A DNA stretch of 64,000 nt from Leifsonia sp. ZF2019. GTDB lineage: Bacteria > Actinomycetota > Actinomycetes > Actinomycetales > Microbacteriaceae. The position numbers and the translations under genes are program-made. Below are positions 57,605 through 64,000 of the stretch, piece after piece (position 1 is the first letter of the stretch; every line of letters starts with the position of its first letter). The stretch spans positions 3,472,001 to 3,536,000 of the forward strand of contig NZ_CP065037.1 in the NCBI RefSeq assembly GCF_019924635.1, given 5' to 3'. The notes under the pieces were generated by a model. The model was not told the DNA's origin. It was given only the letters and a program-made list of their open reading frames with translations, and did no database searches.

Positions 57605-58365
57605 GACTGCAGTGCCTCCTTCTCGAGGTCGGCGAAGTCGCTGAGGTTGGGCACCGCGATCTGCTCGCGGATCCCCTCGCGCGGCTCGACGCCGTTCACG
57701 TCGGCGGTGATGACGGTCTGCTCCCGGCCGAGCACGATGAGCCGGTCGAGCAGCTTGCGCGAGCTCTCGATGCTGGCGAGGTTGTCGACGCCCCCGACGA
57801 CCAGCAGCGGCGGCCGGGCGACGTTGGCGAGCGCGATCCGCAGCAGGGCCGACGTCAGCTCGGGCAGTTCCTCCACCATCGCCTCCATCGCCGGCAGCCC
57901 GAGGTCGCCGAACACCGGTCGCGCGATCCGTTCGAGATCGTCCGACGTCGCCGGATTCACCCAGCGGTACCAGGGCGCGCTCCAGCGGAGCTGCTCCGTC
58001 ACGACGTCCCTGACCCGGATGGTCTGGCCGATCCCGTCGACCTCGTCGATGTCCGCCATCGCCGCTCGCGCGAACAGCCGATGCGCGTCGTCCACGTGGC
58101 CGAAGGCCGTCAGGGTGCCGGTCGTGGGCTTCGTCCTCCCGGCCAGGGTGAGCAGCAGCGAGGTGCGCCCGCGGCCGCCGGACCCGACGAGCACGGTCAC
58201 CCCGCCGGCGCGGACGGTCAGGTCGACCGGACCGTAGATGTGGCCCCAGCTCGCCGCGACGCCGATCTGCTCTGCATCGAGCAGGACCTCGCCCGGCGCG
58301 GGCAGGCGGTCGTCGGGGACGACGTCCGGCGTGCCGGTCTCGTACTCCTCCGTGGGCTGCGACAC
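57601..58365 (-). CDS. Degenerate ABC ATPase-like protein paired with YhgE/Pip
   Basis: A 254-residue protein with an ABC nucleotide-binding fold but changed catalytic motifs. The Walker A position reads GSGGRGRTSLL, with Arg67 in place of the invariant Lys. The Walker B region is PLLVVGGVDNLAS, with no Asp-Glu pair, and no LSGGQ is found (the place is filled by ELTSALLRIALANVA). It starts with GTG (58365) after GAGGAG and overlaps the YhgE/Pip gene by ATGA. It may regulate or assemble the membrane protein instead of powering it. Arg in place of the Walker A Lys can allow weak nucleotide binding. Confidence 0.78.
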   Translation of the reverse strand: MSQPTEEYETGTPDVVPDDRLPAPGEVLLDAEQIGVAASWGHIYGPVDLTVRAGGVTVLVGSGGRGRTSLLLTLAGRTKPTTGTLTAFGHVDDAHRLFARAAMADIDEVDGIGQTIRVRDVVTEQLRWSAPWYRWVNPATSDDLERIARPVFGDLGLPAMEAMVEELPELTSALLRIALANVARPPLLVVGGVDNLASIESSRKLLDRLIVLGREQTVITADVNGVEPREGIREQIAVPNLSDFADLEKEALQS

Positions 58366-58442
58366 GGTCTTCTCCTCTGGGTTCGGTTCGTCGGGGTGGG
58401 TCGGTGGGTTCGGGGCATCGTGGGCCGGGGGGTCGCCGCGGT

Positions 58443-59726
58443 TCAGAGGATGTTCTTGACGACGTGGCCGTTCTTGACGATGAGCGCGAAATTGGTGTCG
58501 GGGTCGCCGATCACCGACAGATCGGCGAGGGGGTCCCCGTCGACGAGGATGAGGTCGGCCCACGCCCCCTCCGCCACCACGCCGAGCTTTCCGCCGCGGT
58601 AGGTGTTGCGCTCCCCGGCCAGCTCGAAGAGCGAGGCATTGCCCGAGGTCAGCATCTTCAGGGCGTCCAAGTTCGTGTAGAACTCGCCCAGCCGGGCGGC
58701 CATCGCGCTCTGCCGCGGGGCCGCCTGGGGCTCGAGCAGGAGGTCGGTGCCCCACGCGGTCTTCACGCCGTGCTTCTTGGCCCAGTCGTAGACCTGCTCG
58801 GTCCCGTTGCAGATCTCGGTGTTCTTGGCGGCGCGCACGGGATCGGGATAGTGGTGGTCGTCCTCCGCGAACGGCTGCATCGAGAGCCAGACGCCGGCGT
58901 CGGCGATCTTCGCGACCGTCTCCTCGTCGGCGAGGTGGCCGTGCTCGATCGACGCGACGCCGGCATCGATGGCGCGCGCGATGCCGGCGGGCGTGTAGAC
59001 GTGCGTCGCGACGTAGGTGCCGTAGTCGGTGGCCGCCTGCACGGCGGCGCGGATCTCGTCCGGGGTGTACTGGAGGGTGTTCAGCGGGTCGTACATGGAC
59101 GCCGCCCCACCGCCGAGGGTCAGCTTGATCTGCGTCGCGCCCTGCTTGAGCTGTTCGCGCACCGCGGCGAGCACTCGCGGCACCCCGTCGGCGACGCGGG
59201 TGAAGTGGATGTCCTCCGTGCGGCTGGGCTTGCCGCCGAACTCCTCGGGGACGTCGTACACGAACGAGAAGTCGGCGTGGCCGGAGGTCTGCGAGATCAT
59301 CGCTTGGCTCGGGAAGATCCGCGGGCCCTCGAAGACCCCGCGGTCGATCAAGGCCTTGACCGGCGCGGTGTCGCCGCCCATGTCGCGCACCGTCGTGAAA
59401 CCGCGCAGCAGCATCCGCTTCGCCTCGGCGATGGTATTGCCGTACAGGGTTCCGGTCGGCCCCTGCAGGAACTCGATCATGCTGTTGGCGTTCCCCATCA
59501 GGTGCACGTGCGCGTCGCTCAGTCCCGGCATCAGGAAGCGGCCCTTGCCGTCGAACTCGACGACACCGTCCGACGCGTCGCCGGCGACCGGCGAGCTCGA
59601 GACGGCGACGACGTGCGGACCCTCGACGAGCACATCCACGTTGTCCTGAGTGCGGTCGCTCACGCCATCGAAGAGACGGACATTGCGGATGATCATTCGC
59701 TGCGGAGCATGCGTTTCTGTCGTCAT
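58443..59726 (-). CDS. Imidazolonepropionase/prolidase-like amidohydrolase
   Basis: A 427-residue metal-dependent hydrolase. The HxH motif is SDAHVHLMG, the bridging lysine candidate lies in GATQIKLTLGG, later histidines are in YVATHVYTPAGI and SIEHGHLADEE, and the final Asp is in TAWGTDLLLEP. This is the pattern of amidohydrolases that cleave X-Pro dipeptides or related cyclic amides. No signal peptide is present. It heads the minus-strand run that continues with the ATPase-like, YhgE/Pip and gadB genes and is divergent from the second LuxR gene. The substrate is unknown; a compound yielding glutamate is one possibility. Confidence 0.85.
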   Translation of the reverse strand: MTTETHAPQRMIIRNVRLFDGVSDRTQDNVDVLVEGPHVVAVSSSPVAGDASDGVVEFDGKGRFLMPGLSDAHVHLMGNANSMIEFLQGPTGTLYGNTIAEAKRMLLRGFTTVRDMGGDTAPVKALIDRGVFEGPRIFPSQAMISQTSGHADFSFVYDVPEEFGGKPSRTEDIHFTRVADGVPRVLAAVREQLKQGATQIKLTLGGGAASMYDPLNTLQYTPDEIRAAVQAATDYGTYVATHVYTPAGIARAIDAGVASIEHGHLADEETVAKIADAGVWLSMQPFAEDDHHYPDPVRAAKNTEICNGTEQVYDWAKKHGVKTAWGTDLLLEPQAAPRQSAMAARLGEFYTNLDALKMLTSGNASLFELAGERNTYRGGKLGVVAEGAWADLILVDGDPLADLSVIGDPDTNFALIVKNGHVVKNIL

Positions 59727-59811
59727 GCGGCCGACACTAGGGGGCGGTCAGAGGCCCGCACGGGGGTCCGCAGGATATTTCGCCCGGCCGGTCATCCCCC
59801 CGCTCACCCCC

Positions 59812-59832
59812 GGATTAACCCGCCGATAATCC
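59812..59832. promoter_or_regulatory. Inverted repeat in the amidohydrolase/LuxR divergent promoter
   Basis: GGATTA (59812-59817) and TAATCC (59827-59832) are perfect inverted arms around a nine-base spacer, in the 147-bp gap between the divergent amidohydrolase and LuxR genes. A dimeric LuxR-type protein often binds such spaced arms, so it is a candidate operator for the adjacent regulator. No second copy was noticed before the other LuxR gene. Confidence 0.4.
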
Positions 59833-59873
59833 CCGTCGCGAGCCGTCGCGATGTGTGGCTAGGGTCCCGTCAC

Positions 59874-61433
59874 GTGAACCTCGTCGACGACGCGCTGGCC
59901 GAGGAGGAGCTGCGCCGCGCGCTCTCCTCCGGACGGCCCGAGGCCATCGCCCAGACGGCGATGGCGAACATCTGGCCGCTCTACACCGGCCGCTTCTCCC
60001 TGCTGATCCAGGCGATCGAGGGACTGCCGAGCGCCGTGCTCGACCGCTATCCGGTGCTGCGCGCCGTGCACCGCATGACGCCCGTGCTGGCGAGCAGCAC
60101 GCGCCCGTTCAAACCGCTGCTGTACGCCGACGCATCACGGGCGATGTCAACCGACGAGCTCGACGTCCTCACCCTGGCGCAGATGGTGTCGTTCCGGTTC
60201 AGCGGCGATGTCGCGGCAGCGGTGGTGTACGCGCGGCGCCTGCAGGAGCGGCTCGCGCAGGCCCCCGTGGAATCGCGGGAGAGGGTGGACGGGCCGCTCT
60301 GGTTCTACCACCATCAGATCGGCTCGACGCTGCTCGCGGCGGGCGACTCGGCCCGTGCCCTGCAGGAGCTCGCGACGGCCCGCCAGCTCGGCCGCATCTC
60401 GGGCCGGCGCTACGCCGAGCGCATCGCACTCGGGCGGATGGCGCTCGCCCACGCCGTGCGCGGCTCCCTCGACGAAGCCGAGCTGGCGCTGACCCGGCTC
60501 GCCGGACTGCCGGAGCCGTCCGAGGCGCACGCGAGCGCGAGCGCGATGACCGAGCGCGCGGCCGCGGCACTGATCGCAGTGGAACGCCTCACCGACGACA
60601 CCGACGACCTGCTGGCGCGTCTCGAGGCGTACGACAGCATCGAGCTCAGCTGGCCGTTCGCCCTCCTCGCCCGCACGCGCTGCCTGCTGGCACGGCAGCG
60701 GCCCGACGACGCATTGGAGGCCGTGCGGCTCGCGAGCGACGCGCATCCGAGCCAGCACGGCTCGTTCGCAGCCGATGTGATCGGCGCCGCCTCGATCGAG
60801 GCCCAGCTGGCCGCCGGCGACCCGGCGCAGGCGCGCCGCCTCGCCGAGCTGCGCGACCGATCGGGCGTCCTGACGACGCTGGCCGCCACACGGGTGGCGC
60901 TGGAGGACTCCCGCCTCGACGTCGCCGAAGAGGCCGTACGGGGACTCACCGCCGACCCCGCGCTGGGCCCGGGCCACCGCCTCGAAGCCCTGCTGTTCGG
61001 TGCGTGGGCCCAGACCGCCCGAACCGATGAGCTCGACGGAGCGACCGCCCGGCGGATCGTCCGCCTCGTCCTGGGCGGCGACGCCCGGCGGCTGCTCGCG
61101 ACGATGCCGTCCCGGCTGATCGTGCTCGCCCGCGCCGAGGTCGAGAGCGAGGACGAGGGCACCGCGTTCGACGCGGCGACCGCAGAGCTCGGACACGTCG
61201 AGCTCTCCCGGCGCCCGGTGCTGACTCCCGGCGAGCTCCGGGTGCTGGGCATGCTCCCGGCCACCCCGACGACGCGGCAGATCGCCGACGACCTCCACCT
61301 CTCCCCCAACACGGTCAAGTCGCAGCTCACCTCGCTCTACCGCAAGCTCGGCTGCTCGACCAGGGACGACGCGATGCGCATCGCCGCACGCTTCCAGCTC
61401 CTCGGCGCCACGACCGAGGGACGGCCCGAATGA
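59874..61433 (+). CDS. LuxR-type regulator, paralogue B (helical repeat sensor)
   Basis: A 519-residue regulator, paralogue of the one at 50784. Both share long near-identical stretches, for example RPFKPL, VESRERxDGPLWFYHHxIGSTL and LGRMALAHAxRGSLDxA. TPR-like helices fill residues 1-420; the LuxR helix-turn-helix follows in the C-terminal part: LTPGELRVLGMLPATPTTRQIADDLHLSPNTVKSQLTSLYRKLGCSTRDDAM. The GTG start at 59874 has only a weak AGGG upstream. It is divergent from the amidohydrolase/Pip/gadB run, which it probably regulates, and it overlaps the ThrE-type exporter gene by ATGA. Confidence 0.88.
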   Translation: MNLVDDALAEEELRRALSSGRPEAIAQTAMANIWPLYTGRFSLLIQAIEGLPSAVLDRYPVLRAVHRMTPVLASSTRPFKPLLYADASRAMSTDELDVLTLAQMVSFRFSGDVAAAVVYARRLQERLAQAPVESRERVDGPLWFYHHQIGSTLLAAGDSARALQELATARQLGRISGRRYAERIALGRMALAHAVRGSLDEAELALTRLAGLPEPSEAHASASAMTERAAAALIAVERLTDDTDDLLARLEAYDSIELSWPFALLARTRCLLARQRPDDALEAVRLASDAHPSQHGSFAADVIGAASIEAQLAAGDPAQARRLAELRDRSGVLTTLAATRVALEDSRLDVAEEAVRGLTADPALGPGHRLEALLFGAWAQTARTDELDGATARRIVRLVLGGDARRLLATMPSRLIVLARAEVESEDEGTAFDAATAELGHVELSRRPVLTPGELRVLGMLPATPTTRQIADDLHLSPNTVKSQLTSLYRKLGCSTRDDAMRIAARFQLLGATTEGRPE

Positions 61434-62770
61434 GCGAGCGCCCGGCGCCGGGCGGTTCGCACCGGACGGGACTGATCGACCGGCTCCGCGGCGCCCTGGC
61501 GGCCCTCCGCCCCTCCCTCATCACCGGGGCCGATGCGCAGAGCGACTCCGGTGTCACCGGGATGCTCGGCCAGCTCGGGGCCGCTGCGCTCGCCTCCTCG
61601 AAAGCGACGAGCGACGTCGAGGAGACCCTGCGGCGATTGGCCGTCGTGTACGACCGCCCCGAGCTGCGGATCTTCGTGCTGCCCACCCTGGTGCTCATCG
61701 AGGATCCGGCGGCGACGCCGTCGCAGACCTCGATCTTCCCGGCCGACGGAGGCACGCTCCGGCTCGACCAGGCGGGCGCCATCGACAGGCTCGTCCGCCG
61801 TGCCCTCGACGGGCGCCCCGACCCCGACGACGTGCTCGCCACGGTCACGACGATCCGGACGAGCGGGCCGCGTTTCGGGCCGGTGCTCACCGTCCTCGGC
61901 TACACCCTCCTCACCTTCGGATTCGGGATGGTCCTCAACCCCACCATCGCGGCGCTCCCCGTCTACCTCGTGCTCGGGGTCGCCGTCGGCACGATCGTCG
62001 TGCTCGGCAGCCGCATCCCGACGCTGTCGCTCGTGCTGCCCGTCGCAACGGCCTTCCTCGTGACGCTCGTCGTGTCGCTGGGCGTCATCCCGCTGGTCGG
62101 CGGCGACGACGTCGTGCGGCTCGTCGCCCCCTCGCTCGTCTCCTTCCTGCCCGGGCTGACGCTGACCATCGCGGCCGTCGAGCTCACGTCCGGCCAGGTC
62201 ATGGCGGGGGCGAGCCGGCTCGTCTACGGGGTCGCGCAGCTCGGCCTGCTCGCCTTCGGCGTCTTCGCCGGAATCTCGGTCGCCGGCACTTCCCCGACCG
62301 CCAGCGGCGGTGTCGAGCAACTGGGCGTCTGGGCACCCTGGGCCGGACTCGTCCTGGTCGGTCTGGGCTATTACCTGTACTCGGCCGCGCCGCGCGGGTC
62401 GCTGCTCTGGATCCTGTACGCCCTCGTGGTCGCGCACGCCGCCCAGCTTCTCGGCGCGCTCCTCGTCGGCGCCGAACTCTCCGGGCTGTTCGGGGCGCTC
62501 ATCGTCATCCCCGCCGTCGGACTCGCGGGGCGGATCCGGCGCGCCCCGTCGACCGCGATCATGCTGACCTGCGCCTACTGGGTGCTCGTGCCGGGGTCGA
62601 TGGGGTTCATCGGGCTGAGCGAGGTCGCCTCCGGCACCGCGGGCGCGACCAGCACCATCCTGCGCACCTTCGGCTCGCTCATCGCGATCGCGATCGGCAT
62701 GGTGCTCGGCGCCGGGTTCAGCCGCGACGTCGTGGCTCTCGCCCGCGGCTGGCGGCATCCGCGCCGCTGA
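61430..62770 (+). CDS. ThrE-family threonine/serine exporter
   Basis: A 446-residue membrane protein of the ThrE family. The cytosolic N-terminal part (residues 30-140) contains MLGQLGAAALASSKATSDVEETLRRLAVVYDRPELRIFVLPTLVLI, characteristic of the DUF1212 half, and about ten membrane helices follow from residue 145 (TVLGYTLLTFGFGMVLNPTIAALPVYLVLGV) to the end, including the DUF3815-like half. It exports threonine or serine in corynebacteria. The ATG overlaps the stop of the LuxR gene, so regulator and exporter are made together. It may export another amino compound here, such as GABA; this is speculation. Confidence 0.88.
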   Translation: MSERPAPGGSHRTGLIDRLRGALAALRPSLITGADAQSDSGVTGMLGQLGAAALASSKATSDVEETLRRLAVVYDRPELRIFVLPTLVLIEDPAATPSQTSIFPADGGTLRLDQAGAIDRLVRRALDGRPDPDDVLATVTTIRTSGPRFGPVLTVLGYTLLTFGFGMVLNPTIAALPVYLVLGVAVGTIVVLGSRIPTLSLVLPVATAFLVTLVVSLGVIPLVGGDDVVRLVAPSLVSFLPGLTLTIAAVELTSGQVMAGASRLVYGVAQLGLLAFGVFAGISVAGTSPTASGGVEQLGVWAPWAGLVLVGLGYYLYSAAPRGSLLWILYALVVAHAAQLLGALLVGAELSGLFGALIVIPAVGLAGRIRRAPSTAIMLTCAYWVLVPGSMGFIGLSEVASGTAGATSTILRTFGSLIAIAIGMVLGAGFSRDVVALARGWRHPRR

Positions 62771-62848
62771 GGGGCGATATCCGGTATTCGGTCCACCGTC
62801 CCGCGATGCTTCACTGGAGAGGAGAGGCCGGACGGGAAGGAGGCCGCC

Positions 62849-63769
62849 GTGACCGCAGGAGACGGGGCGTGGGCCGCCGTGGCACCGCTCGACGAGCTGC
62901 GCGTGCGCGCGCGGGGAGCCGACGCCGCGCAAGCCAACCCCGAACTCGCGGCCTACCTCGACGCGGCGGGGCTGCACATCGCGCGGCTCGACGAGGCGGA
63001 GGAGCTCACGCTGCGCATGACACGCTTCCCCGAGCTCAGCTTCGCCCACCTCCACGCGCCCGCCGCGCGGGTCGAGTGGACGCGCGGCGGCGAAGCGCGC
63101 GGCCGAACGGCCATCGTCCTATGCACCAACGGACGGCTCACGGTCGAGTCGTCCGGCGCCGTGCTGCATCGCCGGCCCGGGATGTTCCTCCTCCCTCCCG
63201 GCGACGACCCGGTGACCTTCGAGACGCACGCCCCGCTCTCCGAGCTGCTCTGCATCACCGCGCCGGCCGCCCTCGTCGCGGGACTCGAGCTCGCACCCCG
63301 CAGCACCCCGCGTCCCCCGCTGTCGCCGAGCGCGCTCACCCCTCTCTACGCCTTCGCCACCTCCCTCAGCGGCGGCTCGGCGAGCGGCGCGATCGCCCCG
63401 CTGCGCTCCGCGGCGATGGAAGTCGCCCGTGCCCTCGCCCGCCTCATCGCCGAAAGCGACCCTGGTGAGCTCACCCCCTTCACGCGTGCGATGCGCCTCA
63501 TCGACGAGGGCTACGCCGACCCGCGCCTCTCCGTCCCGCGGCTGGCCCACATGATCGGCGTCTCCGAACGCAGCCTCCAAGCGGTCTTCGCCGCCGAGGG
63601 CACGAGCGTCGCGAAAGAACTCCGCGCGACCCGCGCCCGCGCCGCTCGTGAACTCCGCCGGGCCCGCCCCCACGCCCCGGCCCACCAGATCGCCACGGCC
63701 GTCGGCTTCGGCTCGGTGTCGTCGTTGTACCGGGCGATCGACGGGGACGTGCCCCGGGCGCGCGCCTGA
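62849..63769 (+). CDS. AraC-family regulator
   Basis: A 306-residue regulator. The N-terminal part holds an AraC-binding-like segment (LTVESSGAVLHRRPGMFLLPPGDD). Residues about 205-305 carry the two helix-turn-helix motifs: MRLIDEGYADPRLSVPRLAHMIGVSERSLQAVFAAEGTSVAKELRATRARAARELR, then APAHQIATAVGFGSVSSLYRAID. This is the layout of AraC proteins like FeaR or the aromatic-acid regulators. The GTG start is preceded by AGGAGG. A terminator follows. No adjacent target gene is visible, and the effector is unknown. Confidence 0.88.
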   Translation: MTAGDGAWAAVAPLDELRVRARGADAAQANPELAAYLDAAGLHIARLDEAEELTLRMTRFPELSFAHLHAPAARVEWTRGGEARGRTAIVLCTNGRLTVESSGAVLHRRPGMFLLPPGDDPVTFETHAPLSELLCITAPAALVAGLELAPRSTPRPPLSPSALTPLYAFATSLSGGSASGAIAPLRSAAMEVARALARLIAESDPGELTPFTRAMRLIDEGYADPRLSVPRLAHMIGVSERSLQAVFAAEGTSVAKELRATRARAARELRRARPHAPAHQIATAVGFGSVSSLYRAIDGDVPRARA

Positions 63770-63808
63770 GACGACGACGGCCGACGCGCTGCCGCGCGGA
63801 GCCGCAGA

Positions 63809-63838
63809 CGGGGGCCCGATCTGTCGACCGGGCCCCCG
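63809..63838 (+). terminator. Terminator after the AraC-family gene
   Basis: A perfect 10-bp stem, CGGGGGCCCG paired with CGGGCCCCCG, with a 10-base loop (63819-63828). It lies 40 bases after the stop codon of the AraC gene. The stem is entirely G/C and no T-run follows directly, so it is a GC-type terminator candidate. Confidence 0.75.
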
Positions 63839-63938
63839 CTGCTAGGTGGCGTTTTCACACCGTTGCGAACGATAGGCCGGCGAGCCGACTTCCGTACCGG
63901 GTTGACTCGCGGGCCCGAGCGGGATTCGCTTCCGCTGC

Positions 63939-64000
63939 TCACACCACGTCGTAGGTCAGATGCGTCGCCGTCGTGGTGACGACGACCTCCCGTTGACGCA
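63939..64000 (-). CDS. Possible 3' end of a gene entering from the right
   Basis: On the minus strand an open frame runs from the window edge (first full codon at 63998) for 19 codons, RQREVVVTTTATHLTYDVV, to a TGA at 63939-63941. It has the beta-strand-like look of a protein C-terminus. The length is too short to name a family, and other frames are open here too. The 70 bases between the AraC terminator and this end show nothing else. Confidence 0.3.
   Translation of the reverse strand, partial: RQREVVVTTTATHLTYDVV

Noticed and set aside
1..64000. Search for CRISPR arrays, IS elements, phage genes and tRNA/rRNA genes
   Set aside because: No regularly spaced repeats, no transposase or integrase motif and no tRNA cloverleaf were noticed; the only long inverted repeat pair is the 24-bp operator-like site.

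Overview
The window is about 64 kb of very GC-rich DNA (G/C-ending codons almost everywhere, many GTG starts, start/stop codons overlapping as ATGA or GTGA, long shadow ORFs on both strands). Gene content points to a free-living, heterotrophic actinobacterium, most likely of the Microbacteriaceae (Leifsonia-like). The evidence is carbohydrate ABC importers without their own ATPase, cell-wall-binding-repeat proteins, paired Asp23/DUF6286/AmaP-type genes and CsbD. The family assignment is inference from content only. I saw no rRNA, tRNA, CRISPR array, transposase or phage gene.

Layout. (1) 1-6.8 kb: an amino-sugar locus with the 3' end of a solute-binding protein gene, two permeases, a PIG-L type deacetylase, a SelA/DgaE-like PLP enzyme and a GH20-like glycosidase. 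It carries two gene scars: an in-frame N-to-C-terminal remnant of a FAD/4Fe-4S oxidase (3401-3703) and the tail of an IclR regulator (about 6670-6817). (2) 6.8-12.3 kb: a copper/cytochrome-oxidase maturation module (CtaG-like, CcdA, a Sco-TlpA fusion), a MarR regulator and a ClC channel. The promoter regions share a 24-bp site present twice in inverted orientation. (3) 12.3-16.3 kb: methyltransferase, SGNH hydrolase, and a divergent MFS/TetR pair with three tandem operators. (4) 16.3-20.4 kb: an ECF sigma factor with divergent Asp23/Gls24-family and membrane-anchor genes ending in csbD, an envelope-stress unit. (5) 20.4-31.1 kb: a polysaccharide-utilisation locus with an ABC importer, YesL-like protein, 2-hydroxyacid dehydrogenase, heparinase II/III-like protein, DUF2264 protein and a DeoR-LacI hybrid regulator.

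(6) 31.1-42.3 kb: a second polysaccharide locus with a secreted beta-helix protein, SGNH esterase and GntR regulator on the plus strand. A seven-gene minus operon holds SBP, two permeases, an unknown 641-residue protein, RraA, aldo/keto reductase and an amidohydrolase. All three transcription units carry the same GATTATCGATTA motif, which I read as the GntR operator. (7) 42.4-48.1 kb: a cell-wall-binding propeller protein, a PAS-GAF-GGDEF protein and a bacteriophytochrome-GGDEF protein. (8) 48.3-50.7 kb: a second DHA2 transporter and a thioesterase. (9) 50.8-61.4 kb: glutamate decarboxylase with a YhgE/Pip membrane protein, a degenerate ABC-ATPase-like partner, an amidohydrolase and two small membrane proteins, bracketed by two closely related LuxR-type regulators. 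(10) 61.4-64 kb: a ThrE-type exporter, an AraC regulator, a terminator, and possibly the tail of one more gene.

The strongest leads are the duplicated inverted operator around the cytochrome-oxidase module, the three-site GntR regulon with its unassigned 641-residue protein, the ECF/Asp23 unit with a possible anti-sigma/Asp23 fusion, and the LuxR-bracketed gad/Pip/degenerate-ATPase cluster. All functions are inferred from recalled family features; no database search was run.
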